A stretch of 57,207 nt of DNA from Dactylosporangium sp. AC04546 (GTDB taxonomy: Bacteria > Actinomycetota > Actinomycetes > Mycobacteriales > Micromonosporaceae): assembly GCF_022095675.1 (NCBI RefSeq), contig NZ_JAHYSG010000082.1:1-57207 (forward strand), read 5' to 3'. The notes under the pieces were generated by a model. It saw nothing but the letters and a program-made list of their open reading frames with translations, made no database searches and was not told the origin of the DNA. Below, piece by piece: positions 24,193 to 32,751 of the stretch (position 1 is its first letter; each line of letters starts with the position of its first letter). The position numbers and the translations under genes are program-made.

Positions 24193-26022
24193 TCAGGCGT
24201 ACAGCGCGTCGATGACCTCCGCGTAGCGTTCGGTGATCACGCGGCGGCGGAGTTTCAGCGTCGGGGTCACCTCGCCCGACACCGGGGACCAGGCCGACGG
24301 CAGGACGCGGAACGTCTTGATCTGCTCCGGCCGCGACAGCTTCGCGTTCGCGGCGTCCACCGCGGCCTGGATCTCGGCCAGCAGCACCGGGTCCGCCGAC
24401 AGTTCGGCCAGGTCCGGGGTCAGGTCGCGGGCGCGGGCCCAGACCGGCGTCATCTCCTCGTCGAGGGCGACCAGTGCGGTCACGTACGGGCGGCGGTCGC
24501 CGATCGCCACCGCCTGGCCGATCAGCGGGTGGGCCCGCAGCAGGTTCTCGATCTGGGCCGGCGCGATGTTCTTGCCGCTCGACGTGATGATGAGTTCCTT
24601 CTTGCGGTCCGTGATGGTGAGGAACCCGTCGTCGATCGTGCCGACGTCGCCCGTGGGCAGCCAGCCGTCGGCGTCGGCCGGGGACTCCACGCCGCCGTCG
24701 GGCTGCAGGTAGCCCAGGCAGACCAGCGGGCCGCGGACCAGGATCTCGCCGTCCTCGGCCAGCCGCAGCTGCATGCCCGGGTTGATCCGCCCGACGGTGC
24801 CGGTGCGGAACGCGTCGGGGGCGTTGATCGTGGCGGTACCGGTGGTCTCGGTCATGCCCCAGACCTCCAGCACGTCGAGCCCGCAGCCGGCCAGGAACCG
24901 CAGCACCGCCACCGGGATCGGGGCGGAGCCGCTGCCGGCCCACACCACCCGGTCCAGGCCGAGGCGGGCCCGCACCGGCTTGAGGACCTTCTCGTCGAGC
25001 ACGGCGAGGCGGGCCGCGAGCTCGGCGGGCACCGGCTGGCCGGCCTCGCGCAGCTCGTAGGCCTCCAGGGCGGCCGCGCTGGCCGCCTCGAACGCGGCGC
25101 GGACGGCCGGGTCGGCGGCGGCGAGGAACCCCTGGATGCCGGCGACCATCTTCTCCCAGACGCGGGGCACGCCGAAGAACGACAACGGGCGCACCGCCGC
25201 CAGCCCGGCGGCGAGCTGGGCCGGGTCGGCGCAGATCGTGACGTGCCCGGCCCGGTACACCACGTTGTAGATGCCCAGCATCCGCTCGGCGATGTGGGCC
25301 AGCGGCAGGTACGCGAGCGCGGGGGACTGGTCCGGCACCGGCACCGTCGCCTCCAGCACGACCGCCTGGTACACCACGTTGTGGTGGCTGAGCAGCACGC
25401 CCTTCGGGTCGCCGGTGGTGCCCGACGTGTAGAGCAGCGTGACCGGCTGCTCCGGCCGCACGGCGCGCCACAGCTGCTCGAAGCGGGCCGGGTCGGACGC
25501 GAGGGCCGCGGCTCCCGCCGCCTGCAGGTCATCCAGCAGTACCGTGGAATCCTCGGCCGGACCGTCGACCGTCACGATCCGGTGCAGCGACGGCAGCTCC
25601 GCGAGGAAGGGCCGGATCCGGTCGAGCTGGGCGCGGTTCTCCACCACGATCACGCGGGCCTGGCTGTGCTGGGCGAGGTAGCGCAGCTGGTCGCCGCTCA
25701 GCGTGGCGTAGGCCGTCGAGGGCACCGCGCCGAGGTGCACCGCGGCCAGGTCGACCAGCCAGTGCTCGGGGCGGCTGGACATGAGCATCAGCATGCGGTC
25801 GCCGGGGCGCAGGCCGGCCTCGGCGAGGCCGAGGGTGAGCGCGGCGACCCGGTCGCGCAGCTGCGCCCAGGTCAGCGTGTCGGTGGACCCCAGGGCGCCG
25901 AGGGCGGGCAGGTCGCCGAACTCGCGGGCGTTGCGGTCGAGCAGGGAAGGAATGGTCAGACCGGCGGCGGTCGCGGCGAACCGCTGCGCCAGGTCGTCCT
26001 GGGTGTCGGTGGCAGGGGTCAT
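24193..26022 (-). CDS. Long-chain acyl-CoA ligase (AMP-forming)
   Basis: The 609-residue adenylate-forming enzyme has the P-loop-like LLYTSGTTGDPKG, YLPLAHIAERM, GVPRVWEKM, WGMTETTGT and GWLPTGDVG, the layout of FadD15-type ligases. It would activate fatty or isoprenoid acids to acyl-CoA with ATP. I chose the ATG at 26020-26022 because GGGAGG lies 7 nt upstream; a start 15 codons earlier has none. It is transcribed from the conserved promoter at 26123-26160, with a hairpin in the leader. A second full ligase (30945) and a truncated one (41468) are clear relatives. The chain specificity is unknown. Confidence 0.92.
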   Translation of the reverse strand: MTPATDTQDDLAQRFAATAAGLTIPSLLDRNAREFGDLPALGALGSTDTLTWAQLRDRVAALTLGLAEAGLRPGDRMLMLMSSRPEHWLVDLAAVHLGAVPSTAYATLSGDQLRYLAQHSQARVIVVENRAQLDRIRPFLAELPSLHRIVTVDGPAEDSTVLLDDLQAAGAAALASDPARFEQLWRAVRPEQPVTLLYTSGTTGDPKGVLLSHHNVVYQAVVLEATVPVPDQSPALAYLPLAHIAERMLGIYNVVYRAGHVTICADPAQLAAGLAAVRPLSFFGVPRVWEKMVAGIQGFLAAADPAVRAAFEAASAAALEAYELREAGQPVPAELAARLAVLDEKVLKPVRARLGLDRVVWAGSGSAPIPVAVLRFLAGCGLDVLEVWGMTETTGTATINAPDAFRTGTVGRINPGMQLRLAEDGEILVRGPLVCLGYLQPDGGVESPADADGWLPTGDVGTIDDGFLTITDRKKELIITSSGKNIAPAQIENLLRAHPLIGQAVAIGDRRPYVTALVALDEEMTPVWARARDLTPDLAELSADPVLLAEIQAAVDAANAKLSRPEQIKTFRVLPSAWSPVSGEVTPTLKLRRRVITERYAEVIDALYA

Positions 26023-26039
26023 CGTGGTGCCTCCCTTAC

Positions 26040-26070
26040 CCGGTGACCGTGATCGGGGTGTGGTCACCGG
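26040..26070 (-). promoter_or_regulatory. Leader hairpin just upstream of the ligase ribosome site
   Basis: CCGGTGACC and GGTCACCGG make a perfect 9-bp inverted repeat with a 13-nt spacer, 4 nt upstream of the ligase Shine-Dalgarno and within its predicted transcript. It could be an RNA element modulating translation or a DNA operator. Sequence alone does not decide. Confidence 0.45.
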
Positions 26071-26122
26071 AGCGTCGTGACGTCGCCGGAGCGAGGCACG
26101 GGCACACCGCCGCCGCTCCTGT

Positions 26123-26160
26123 CGGCACTGTAAACCACGGTTAACTTATTGGGAAGGCCG
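26123..26160 (-). promoter_or_regulatory. Conserved promoter/operator before the acyl-CoA ligase
   Basis: Read on the minus strand, TTCCCA and TACAGT are 17 nt apart, a good -35/-10 pair, with the palindrome GTTAAC in the spacer. The 38-nt block matches 39483-39520, which precedes the Liv-type importer, at 33 positions. The outer segments CGGCACTGTAAA and TTGGGAAG are fully conserved. Transcription would start near 26120, leaving a leader of about 100 nt. GTTAAC in the spacer is a likely repressor site, perhaps for the tandem TetR protein encoded next door. Confidence 0.75.
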
Positions 26161-26171
26161 GCGGGCGGGTC

Positions 26172-27407
26172 TCAGGCCGCCAGGGCGACGAGCGCGAGGC
26201 GGGTGACGAACGCGGGGGCGCCGCCGGAGCGGGTGAAGCGCACCGCCCGGCCCAGGTCGGTGACCAGGTTGATGGCGGCGTGCACGAGCACCCGGGCCTC
26301 GGCGGGCGGCAGCTCGGGCCGCGTCTGCACGAGCAGCCGCACCCACTCCTCGACGTGCAGCCGCTGCACCTTGCGCAGCTCGTGCCGGTCGGGCTCGGGC
26401 AGGTTGCTGTTCTCGGCGAGGTACACCGAGACCAGGTCGCTCTCGCCGAACGCGAACCCGGTGTAGGCCTCGGCGAGGCGGCGCAGGGCGTCGTCCGGCT
26501 CGGCGGTGCCCCGCAGCGCCGCCGCGGCCGACGCGGCGAGCCGGTCCGACGCCCGGTAGTACGCGGCGGCGAGCAGGTCGGCCTTGCTCGGGAAGTAGCG
26601 GTACACGCTGGAGGCGTTGATCCCGGCGGCGCCGCCGATGTCCTCCATGCCGACCGCGTGGTACCCGAGCCGGTGGAACAGCCGGATCGCCGCGGCGAGC
26701 AGCAGCTCCCGGCGCGGCTCGAGCCCGCCGGGCGCGGGCTCGGCGGCGCGCTCGGCCGCGGCGCCGCGCGCGGAGCGGACCAGCGCCGCCGTCGGGGCGT
26801 CCGCGCGCAGCATCGCCCAGCCGAGGCGGTGCAGCGTCGCCTCGGTCCGGGCCTTCGGCGCGGCGGCCCGGTGGGTGGTCAGGCTGCCGAAGGTGCTCAG
26901 CGCGGCGCGCACCAGGAACTCGGCGCCGGCCGGGGACAGCTCCGGGCGCAGCCGCCGCAGCGGCTCGGCGAACCGGCGGACCAGGGTGGCGAGGGCCGCA
27001 CGGAACTCGGCGCGGTGCTCGTCGGCCAGGTAGCGCCACTCCCACTGGTACAGCGCGCCGACCTTGCGCCGCTCGACGGTGAACCGGGCCATCGACGTGA
27101 GCAGGCCCTCGAGCTCGGCCTGCGGGTCTGCGGCCAGCACGTGCTCGGGCTCCGGCTCGGTCGCGGCGAGCGCCGCCTCGACCAGCTCGCGGGTGGCGTG
27201 GACGAGGATCGCGTACTTGTTGGGGAAGTGCCGGTACACCGCCGGGCCGCTGATCCCGACCGCCGCGGCGATCTCGTCGATGCCGACCAGGTGGTAGCCG
27301 CGGGCGCAGAACAGCTCCGCCGCCACCAGCGCGATCTGCGCCTTGCGGTTCTTCGGCCGCTTGCGGGGCGGGTCGGTCGCGGCGACGTCGGCGGCGTTGG
27401 CGTGCAC
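26172..27407 (-). CDS. Tandem TetR regulator (two complete TetR modules in one chain)
   Basis: The 411-residue protein contains two TetR-type units. The first HTH is at about residues 22-70 (ELFCARGYHLVGIDEIAAAV, SGPAVYRHFPNKYAIL) and the second at about 231-282 (LFHRLGYHAVGMEDIGGAAG, ASSVYRYFPSKADLL). Each is followed by its own helical ligand domain. A normal TetR protein is about 200 residues and binds as a dimer; this one would be an intramolecular pair or a dimer with four HTHs. The start is GTG 27405-27407 with a poor ribosome site. It lies between the ligase and the thiolase operon, both of which have GTTAAC sites in their promoters. Confidence 0.88.
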   Translation of the reverse strand: MHANAADVAATDPPRKRPKNRKAQIALVAAELFCARGYHLVGIDEIAAAVGISGPAVYRHFPNKYAILVHATRELVEAALAATEPEPEHVLAADPQAELEGLLTSMARFTVERRKVGALYQWEWRYLADEHRAEFRAALATLVRRFAEPLRRLRPELSPAGAEFLVRAALSTFGSLTTHRAAAPKARTEATLHRLGWAMLRADAPTAALVRSARGAAAERAAEPAPGGLEPRRELLLAAAIRLFHRLGYHAVGMEDIGGAAGINASSVYRYFPSKADLLAAAYYRASDRLAASAAAALRGTAEPDDALRRLAEAYTGFAFGESDLVSVYLAENSNLPEPDRHELRKVQRLHVEEWVRLLVQTRPELPPAEARVLVHAAINLVTDLGRAVRFTRSGGAPAFVTRLALVALAA

Positions 27408-27501
27408 AAACGCAGAGCCTACTGCCCCGGGCCGCCGCGGTTGCCGGATGTATCACAGCCGATTCGCCGCGACGGCCTTGACGTGCACGGAAAACGTCGG
27501 A

Positions 27502-27518
27502 GAAAGTTAACGCAGATT
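27502..27518. promoter_or_regulatory. GTTAAC operator before the thiolase operon
   Basis: The segment contains AAAGTTAAC followed by GCAGATT, about 50 nt upstream of the thiolase start and downstream of a TTGACG at 27478-27483 that could be a -35 box. AAGTTAAC is shared with the conserved promoters at 26123-26160 and 39483-39520. The overlapping AACGCAGATT (27509-27518) is identical to the reverse complement of 43509-43518 in the first lcp promoter. Confidence 0.55.
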
Positions 27519-27564
27519 CGCACGCCGGCGCGCTGGAGCGGCGGCGTCGGCCGGAGAGGTTGCG

Positions 27565-28776
27565 ATGACACAAGAGGCTTACGTATTCGACGCGGTGCGG
27601 ACACCGCGCGGGCGCGGGAAGCAGAACGGTTCCCTGCACGGGGTGAAGCCCGTGTCGCTGGTCGTGGGGCTGCTCGACGAGCTCCGCGCCCGCCACCCCG
27701 GCCTGGACCCGGCCGCGATCGACGACATCGTGCTGGGTGTCGTCTCGCCCGTCGGCGACCAGGGCGCGGACATCGCCCGGACCGCCGCGATCGCGGCCGG
27801 GCTGCCGGAGACCGTCGCCGGCGTGCAGCTGAACCGCTTCTGCGCCTCGGGCCTGGAGGCGGTGAACATGGCCGCGCAGAAGGTCCGGGCCGGCTGGGAG
27901 GACCTGGTCGTGGCCGGCGGGGTCGAGTCGATGTCGCGGGTGCCGATGGGCTCCGACGGCGGCGCCTGGGCGCTCGACCCGGAGACGAACTACACCACGC
28001 AGTTCATCCCGCAGGGCGTGGGCGCGGACCTGATCGCGACCATGGAGGGCTTCAGCCGCGAGGACGTCGACGCGTACGCCCTCGAGTCGCAGACCCGCGC
28101 CGCCAAGGCCTGGGCGGGCGGCTACTTCGCCCGGTCGGTGGTCCCCGTCCGCGACCGCAACGGCCTGCTGGTCCTGGACCGCGACGAGCACGTCCGCTCC
28201 TCGACGATGGAGGGCCTCGGGTCGCTCCCGGCGTCGTTCGGGGTGATCGGCGACCTCGCCGGGTTCGACGCGGTGGCGCTGCAGAAGTACCACTGGATCG
28301 AGCGCATCGACCACGTGCACACGGCCGGCAACTCGTCCGGCATCGTCGACGGCGCGTCGCTGGTGCTGGTCGGCTCGGAGCGGGCCGGGCAGGAGGCCGG
28401 GCTCACGCCGCGGGCGCGGATCGTGGCCGCGGCGGTGTCCGGCGCCGACCCGACGATCATGTTGACGGGTCCCGCGCCGGCCAGCCGCAAGGCCCTCGCG
28501 AAGGCGGGGCTGACCGTGGACGACATCGATCTGGTGGAGATGAACGAGGCGTTCGCGGCGGTGGTGCTGCGCTACGCCAAGGACATGGGCTTCAGCCTCG
28601 ACAAGGTCAACGTCAACGGTGGCGCGATCGCGATGGGTCACCCGCTCGGCGCGACCGGCGGCATGCTGCTCGGCACCATCGTCGACGAGCTGGAGCGCCG
28701 CCAGCTCCGGTACGGCCTTGTCACCCTGTGCATCGGCGGTGGCATGGGCATCGCCACGATTGTGGAGCGGATCTGA
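27565..28776 (+). CDS. fadA: Acetyl-CoA acyltransferase (thiolase, FadA-like)
   Basis: The 403-residue thiolase has the acylated Cys93 in [21 protein letters not shown] (His near 359) and the C-terminal [11 protein letters not shown], so all catalytic residues are present. It cleaves 3-ketoacyl-CoA with CoA to release acetyl-CoA or propionyl-CoA. GGAGAGG precedes the ATG at 27565. The FadB-like gene starts 2 nt after its stop, so the pair probably forms a trifunctional-type complex. It diverges from the tandem TetR gene. For isoprenoid chains, alternate rounds would release acetyl- and propionyl-CoA. Confidence 0.93.
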   Translation: MTQEAYVFDAVRTPRGRGKQNGSLHGVKPVSLVVGLLDELRARHPGLDPAAIDDIVLGVVSPVGDQGADIARTAAIAAGLPETVAGVQLNRFCASGLEAVNMAAQKVRAGWEDLVVAGGVESMSRVPMGSDGGAWALDPETNYTTQFIPQGVGADLIATMEGFSREDVDAYALESQTRAAKAWAGGYFARSVVPVRDRNGLLVLDRDEHVRSSTMEGLGSLPASFGVIGDLAGFDAVALQKYHWIERIDHVHTAGNSSGIVDGASLVLVGSERAGQEAGLTPRARIVAAAVSGADPTIMLTGPAPASRKALAKAGLTVDDIDLVEMNEAFAAVVLRYAKDMGFSLDKVNVNGGAIAMGHPLGATGGMLLGTIVDELERRQLRYGLVTLCIGGGMGIATIVERI

Positions 28777-28778
28777 TC

Positions 28779-30890
28779 ATGACTGAGGCCATTCGTTATG
28801 ACCGGGGGGCCGACGGCGTCGTCGTGCTGACCCTCGACGACCCGAGCCGCGGCGCGAACACCATGAACCAGGCGTTCCTGTCGAGCCTGGACACCGTCCT
28901 GGACCGCCTTGAGGCGGAGCGGGCCGACGTCACGGGCGTGATCATCACCTCGGCGAAGAAGACCTGGTTCGCCGGCGGCGACCTGGACATGCTCGGCAGC
29001 ATCGGCGCGGACCAGGCCGAGCAGGCCTACGCGGCGGGGATGCGGGTGAAGGCCCAGCTGCGCCGCCTGGAGACCCTCGGCCGGCCGGTCGTCGCCGCGA
29101 TCAACGGCTCGGCGCTCGGTGGCGGCCTGGAGTTGGCCCTCGCGTGCCACCATCGGATCGTCGCCGACGACCGGAAGATCGAGATCGGCTTCCCCGAGGT
29201 CACCCTGGGCCTGCTGCCGGGCGGTGGCGGCGTCGTGCGCACGGTGCGGCTGCTGGGCATCACGGAGGCGCTGCTGCACGTGTTGCTGAAGGGCCAGCGG
29301 CACAAGCCCGCGAAGGCCCTGGAGATCGGGCTGGTGCACGAGGTCGTGCCGGCTGAGGAGCTTGAAGGCAAAGCCCGCGCGTGGATCGCTGCCAACCCGG
29401 ACGCCGTGCAGCCGTGGGACGTCAAGGGCTACAAGATTCCGGGTGGCACGCCGAGCGACCCCAGGTTCGCCGTCAACCTGCCCGCGTTCCCCGCCACGCT
29501 GCGCAAGGAGCTCAAGGGCGCCCCGTACCCGGCGCCGCGCAACATTCTCGCCGCCGCCGTCGAAGGTGCCCAGGTGGACCTGGCGACCGCGTTCGACATC
29601 GAAGGGCGCTACTTCACCGAGCTCGCCACGGGGCAGATCGCGAAGAACATGATCCAGGCGTTCTTCTTCGACCTGCAGGCGGCCAACGCCCGCGGCTCGC
29701 AGGCGGCGCCGTTCCAGAAGGTCGCTGTACTCGGCGCGGGCATGATGGGCGCCGGTATCGCCTACGTGTGCGCGCGGGCGGGCATGCAGGTGCTGCTCAA
29801 GGACGTCACCATCGAGGCCGCGCAGAAAGGCAAGGCCTACTCGGAACGCCTGGTCCAGAAGGGGCGTGGCGGGCCGGACCTCCTCGACCGGATCACGCCG
29901 ACCGCGGACCCGGCGGATCTCGCCGGCGCCGACCTGGTCATCGAGGCCGTCTTCGAGGACCCGGGGTTGAAGCACAAGGTGTTCGCCGAGATCGAGCATC
30001 TGGTATCTCCCGGCGCGCTGCTGTGCTCCAACACGTCCACGCTGCCGATCTCGATGCTCGCCGACGGCGTGCAGCGCCGTGAGGACTTCGTCGGCCTGCA
30101 CTTCTTCTCACCCGTCGACAAGATGCCCCTGGTCGAGATCATCCGCGGGCAGGCGACCACCGACGAGACCGTCGAACGCGCCCTCGGCGTCGTGCGGCAG
30201 CTGCGCAAGACACCGATCGTCGTCAACGACAGCCGCGGGTTCTTCACCAGCCGGGTCATCGGCACGTTCACCAACGAGGGCATCGCCATGCTCGCCGAGG
30301 GGATCGCGCCCGCCTCGATCGAGCAGGCCAGCCTCCAGGCCGGCTACCCCGCCCCCGTCCTGCAGCTCATGGACGAGCTGACCCTCACCCTGCCGCGCAA
30401 GATCCGGCAGGAGACGGCCGCCGCGGTCGTGGCCGCCGGCGGCACGTGGACGCCACACCCCGCCGACGCCGTCATCGACCGCATGATCGACGAGTTCGGG
30501 CGGCCCGGCCGGTCCGGCGGTGCCGGGTTCTACGAGTACGTCGACGGCAAGCGCACCCGGCTCTGGCCCGGCCTGCGCTTCGCCGACGAGAACCACACGG
30601 TGCCGTTCGTCGACATGCAGGAGCGGATGCTCTTCGCCGAGGCCATCGAGTCCGTCAAGTGCCTCGACGAAGGGGTCCTCACCAGCGTCGCCGACGCGAA
30701 TGTCGGGTCGATCCTCGGCATCGGGTTCCCCGGCTGGACCGGCGGCGTCCTGCAGTACATCAACCAGTACGAGGGCGGCCTGAACGGCTTCGTGGCCCGG
30801 GCCCGCGAGCTCGCCGCCCGCTACGGGACCCGCTTCGAACCGCCGCAGCTGCTGCTCGACAAGGCCGCCCGCGGCGAGCAGTTCCGCTGA
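28779..30890 (+). CDS. fadB: Bifunctional enoyl-CoA hydratase / 3-hydroxyacyl-CoA dehydrogenase (FadB-like)
   Basis: The 703-residue protein has an N-terminal crotonase domain (about 1-190, oxyanion segment INGSALGGGLELALACHH). The dehydrogenase part begins with the NAD-binding VLGAGMMGAGIAYV near residue 317. HFFSPVDKMPLVEII near 440 holds the catalytic His, and two C-terminal helical domains follow. It hydrates enoyl-CoA and oxidises the 3-hydroxy product for the thiolase. The ATG at 28779 is 2 nt after the thiolase stop. A strong hairpin follows the stop codon. Confidence 0.93.
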   Translation: MTEAIRYDRGADGVVVLTLDDPSRGANTMNQAFLSSLDTVLDRLEAERADVTGVIITSAKKTWFAGGDLDMLGSIGADQAEQAYAAGMRVKAQLRRLETLGRPVVAAINGSALGGGLELALACHHRIVADDRKIEIGFPEVTLGLLPGGGGVVRTVRLLGITEALLHVLLKGQRHKPAKALEIGLVHEVVPAEELEGKARAWIAANPDAVQPWDVKGYKIPGGTPSDPRFAVNLPAFPATLRKELKGAPYPAPRNILAAAVEGAQVDLATAFDIEGRYFTELATGQIAKNMIQAFFFDLQAANARGSQAAPFQKVAVLGAGMMGAGIAYVCARAGMQVLLKDVTIEAAQKGKAYSERLVQKGRGGPDLLDRITPTADPADLAGADLVIEAVFEDPGLKHKVFAEIEHLVSPGALLCSNTSTLPISMLADGVQRREDFVGLHFFSPVDKMPLVEIIRGQATTDETVERALGVVRQLRKTPIVVNDSRGFFTSRVIGTFTNEGIAMLAEGIAPASIEQASLQAGYPAPVLQLMDELTLTLPRKIRQETAAAVVAAGGTWTPHPADAVIDRMIDEFGRPGRSGGAGFYEYVDGKRTRLWPGLRFADENHTVPFVDMQERMLFAEAIESVKCLDEGVLTSVADANVGSILGIGFPGWTGGVLQYINQYEGGLNGFVARARELAARYGTRFEPPQLLLDKAARGEQFR

Positions 30891-30898
30891 AAAGAGCC

Positions 30899-30940
30899 CC
30901 GCGCCGGGTCCGGAGCCTCGACGGCCCGGGCCCGGCGCGG
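30899..30940. terminator. Bidirectional terminator between FadB and second ligase genes
   Basis: CCGCGCCGGG (30899-30908) pairs perfectly with CCCGGCGCGG (30931-30940); smaller GC pairings are possible in the 22-nt loop. The hairpin sits between two convergent stop codons, preceded by AAAAGAG. Confidence 0.75.
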
Positions 30941-30944
30941 CACG

Positions 30945-32732
30945 TCAGGACCGGTACATCTCGTCGATGACGGCGGCGTGCTGCTCGGCGATGACCCGGC
31001 GGCGCAGCTTCAGCGACGGCGTCAGCTCGCCCGACTCCGGCGTCCACGCGGACGGCATGATGCGGAACGCCTTGATCTGCTCCGGGCGGGACAGCCGCTC
31101 GTTCACCGCCGACACCGCCGACGCGATCGCGGTGTGCACCATGGGGTCCTCGGCGAGGGCGGCCAGCCGCCGGTCGGGCAGCCCGTACGAGCCGGCCCAG
31201 ATCGGCGCCACCTCCTCGTCGAGCACGATCAGCGCGGTGAGGTACGGCCGGCGGTCACCGATCGCCGCCGCCTGCCCGATGAGCGGGTTGGCCCGCAGCA
31301 GGTTCTCGATCTGCGCCGGGGAGATGTTCTTGCCGCTGGAGTTGATGATGAGGTCCTTCTTGCGGTCCGTGATCCGCAGGAAGCCGTCGCCGTCCAGCTC
31401 GCCGACGTCGCCGGTGGACAGCCACCCGTCCGCGTCGACGACCGGCTCGACCACGCCGCCGGGCCGCAGGTAGCCCTGGCACACCAGCGGGCCGCGCACC
31501 TGGATCTCGCCGTCGTCGAGCAGCCGCAGCTCCATGCCGGTGTTGACCCGCCCGACGGTGCCGGGCCGGAACGCCGCCGGGGTGTTGATGGTGGTGGTGC
31601 CGGTCGTCTCGGTCATGCCCCACACCTCCAGCACGTCGACGCCCAGGCCGGCCAGGAACAGCAGCACGTCGACCGGGATCGGCGCGGCGCCGCTGCCGGC
31701 CCACCGCATGTCGTCGAGGCCGAGCATGGCGCGCATCGGCCGCAGTACCGCCGCGTCCACCTCGGCCAGGCGGGCCGCCTGCTCGCCGGTGAGCGCCCGG
31801 CCCTCGGCCCGGGCCAGGTAGTGCTCGCGGGCCAGGGCGCTCGCCGCGTCGAACGCCTCCCGCACCGCCGGGTCGGCGGCGTCGAGGTACGACTGCACGC
31901 CGGCGGCCAGCTTCTCCCACACCCGGGGCACGCCGAAGAACGAGTGCGGCCGGACCGTGCGCAGCGCGGCGGTGAGCTGCCGCTGGTCCGGCACGATCGT
32001 GACGTGCCCGGCCCGGTAGACCACGTTGTAGATGCCCAGCATCCGCTCGGCGATGTGGGCCAGGGGCAGGTAGGCGAGGGTGCGCGGATGGTCGGGCACG
32101 GCCACCGTGTCCTTCAGGACGGCGGCCTGGTGGACCACGTTGCGGTGGGTCAGCAGCACGCCCTTCGGGTCGCCGGTCGTGCCCGAGGTGTACAGCAGGG
32201 TCACCGGCTGGTCGGCGCGGACCTGCCGCCACAGCGCCTCGAACACCCAGGGTTCGGTGCCGTGCGCCACGGCCCCGCCGGCCTCGACCGCCGACAGCGG
32301 CGTCGTGCCCGGCTCGGCCGCCTCCGGGTCGACGACCACGAGGTGGCGGAGCTCGGGCAGGTCGCCGAGCACGCCGACCCAGCGCCGCAGCTCCTCCCAC
32401 CCGTCCAGGACCAGCACCTTGGCCGCGCTGTGCTGGGCGACGTAGCGCAGCTGGCTCGTGCTCAGCGTGGCGTAGATCGTGCAGGGGACCGCGCCGAGAT
32501 GCACGGCGGCCAGGTCGAGCACCCAGTGCTCGACCCGGCTCGGCATCATCATGATCATGCGGTCGCCCGGCCCGAGGCCCAGGCCGCTCAGCCCGCGGGC
32601 CAGCGCGGCGACCCGGTCGCGCAGCTCCCGCCAGGTGACGACGGCGTCGAGGCCGAAGGTGGTCAGCGCCGCGTGGCCGGGGTACTCGGTCGCGTTGCGG
32701 TGCAGCAGGTGCGGGATGGTGATGTCCTCCAC
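30945..32732 (-). CDS. Long-chain acyl-CoA ligase (AMP-forming), second copy
   Basis: The 595-residue enzyme parallels the ligase at 24193, with LLYTSGTTGDPKG, YLPLAHIAERM, GVPRVWEKL, WGMTETTGTTTIN and GWLSTGDVG. I chose the GTG at 32730-32732 because AGGAGG lies 5 nt upstream; the GTG five codons earlier has no ribosome site. It is the last gene of the leftward operon SBP-permease-ATPase-ATPase-GMC oxidase-ligase, following the GMC gene by 19 nt. Its product would activate the acid imported by the ABC system, so transport and activation appear coupled. The ligand is unknown. Confidence 0.92.
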   Translation of the reverse strand: MEDITIPHLLHRNATEYPGHAALTTFGLDAVVTWRELRDRVAALARGLSGLGLGPGDRMIMMMPSRVEHWVLDLAAVHLGAVPCTIYATLSTSQLRYVAQHSAAKVLVLDGWEELRRWVGVLGDLPELRHLVVVDPEAAEPGTTPLSAVEAGGAVAHGTEPWVFEALWRQVRADQPVTLLYTSGTTGDPKGVLLTHRNVVHQAAVLKDTVAVPDHPRTLAYLPLAHIAERMLGIYNVVYRAGHVTIVPDQRQLTAALRTVRPHSFFGVPRVWEKLAAGVQSYLDAADPAVREAFDAASALAREHYLARAEGRALTGEQAARLAEVDAAVLRPMRAMLGLDDMRWAGSGAAPIPVDVLLFLAGLGVDVLEVWGMTETTGTTTINTPAAFRPGTVGRVNTGMELRLLDDGEIQVRGPLVCQGYLRPGGVVEPVVDADGWLSTGDVGELDGDGFLRITDRKKDLIINSSGKNISPAQIENLLRANPLIGQAAAIGDRRPYLTALIVLDEEVAPIWAGSYGLPDRRLAALAEDPMVHTAIASAVSAVNERLSRPEQIKAFRIMPSAWTPESGELTPSLKLRRRVIAEQHAAVIDEMYRS

Positions 32733-32751
32733 GGGAACCTCCTCCACGGGT

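Noticed and set aside
26280..28778. Very long open frame on the plus strand running through the tandem TetR and thiolase genes into the FadB gene
   Set aside because: It is a by-product of GC bias. The part before 28779 is antisense or out of frame to well-supported genes, has no domain, and the FadB homology begins exactly at ATG 28779 with normal spacing.
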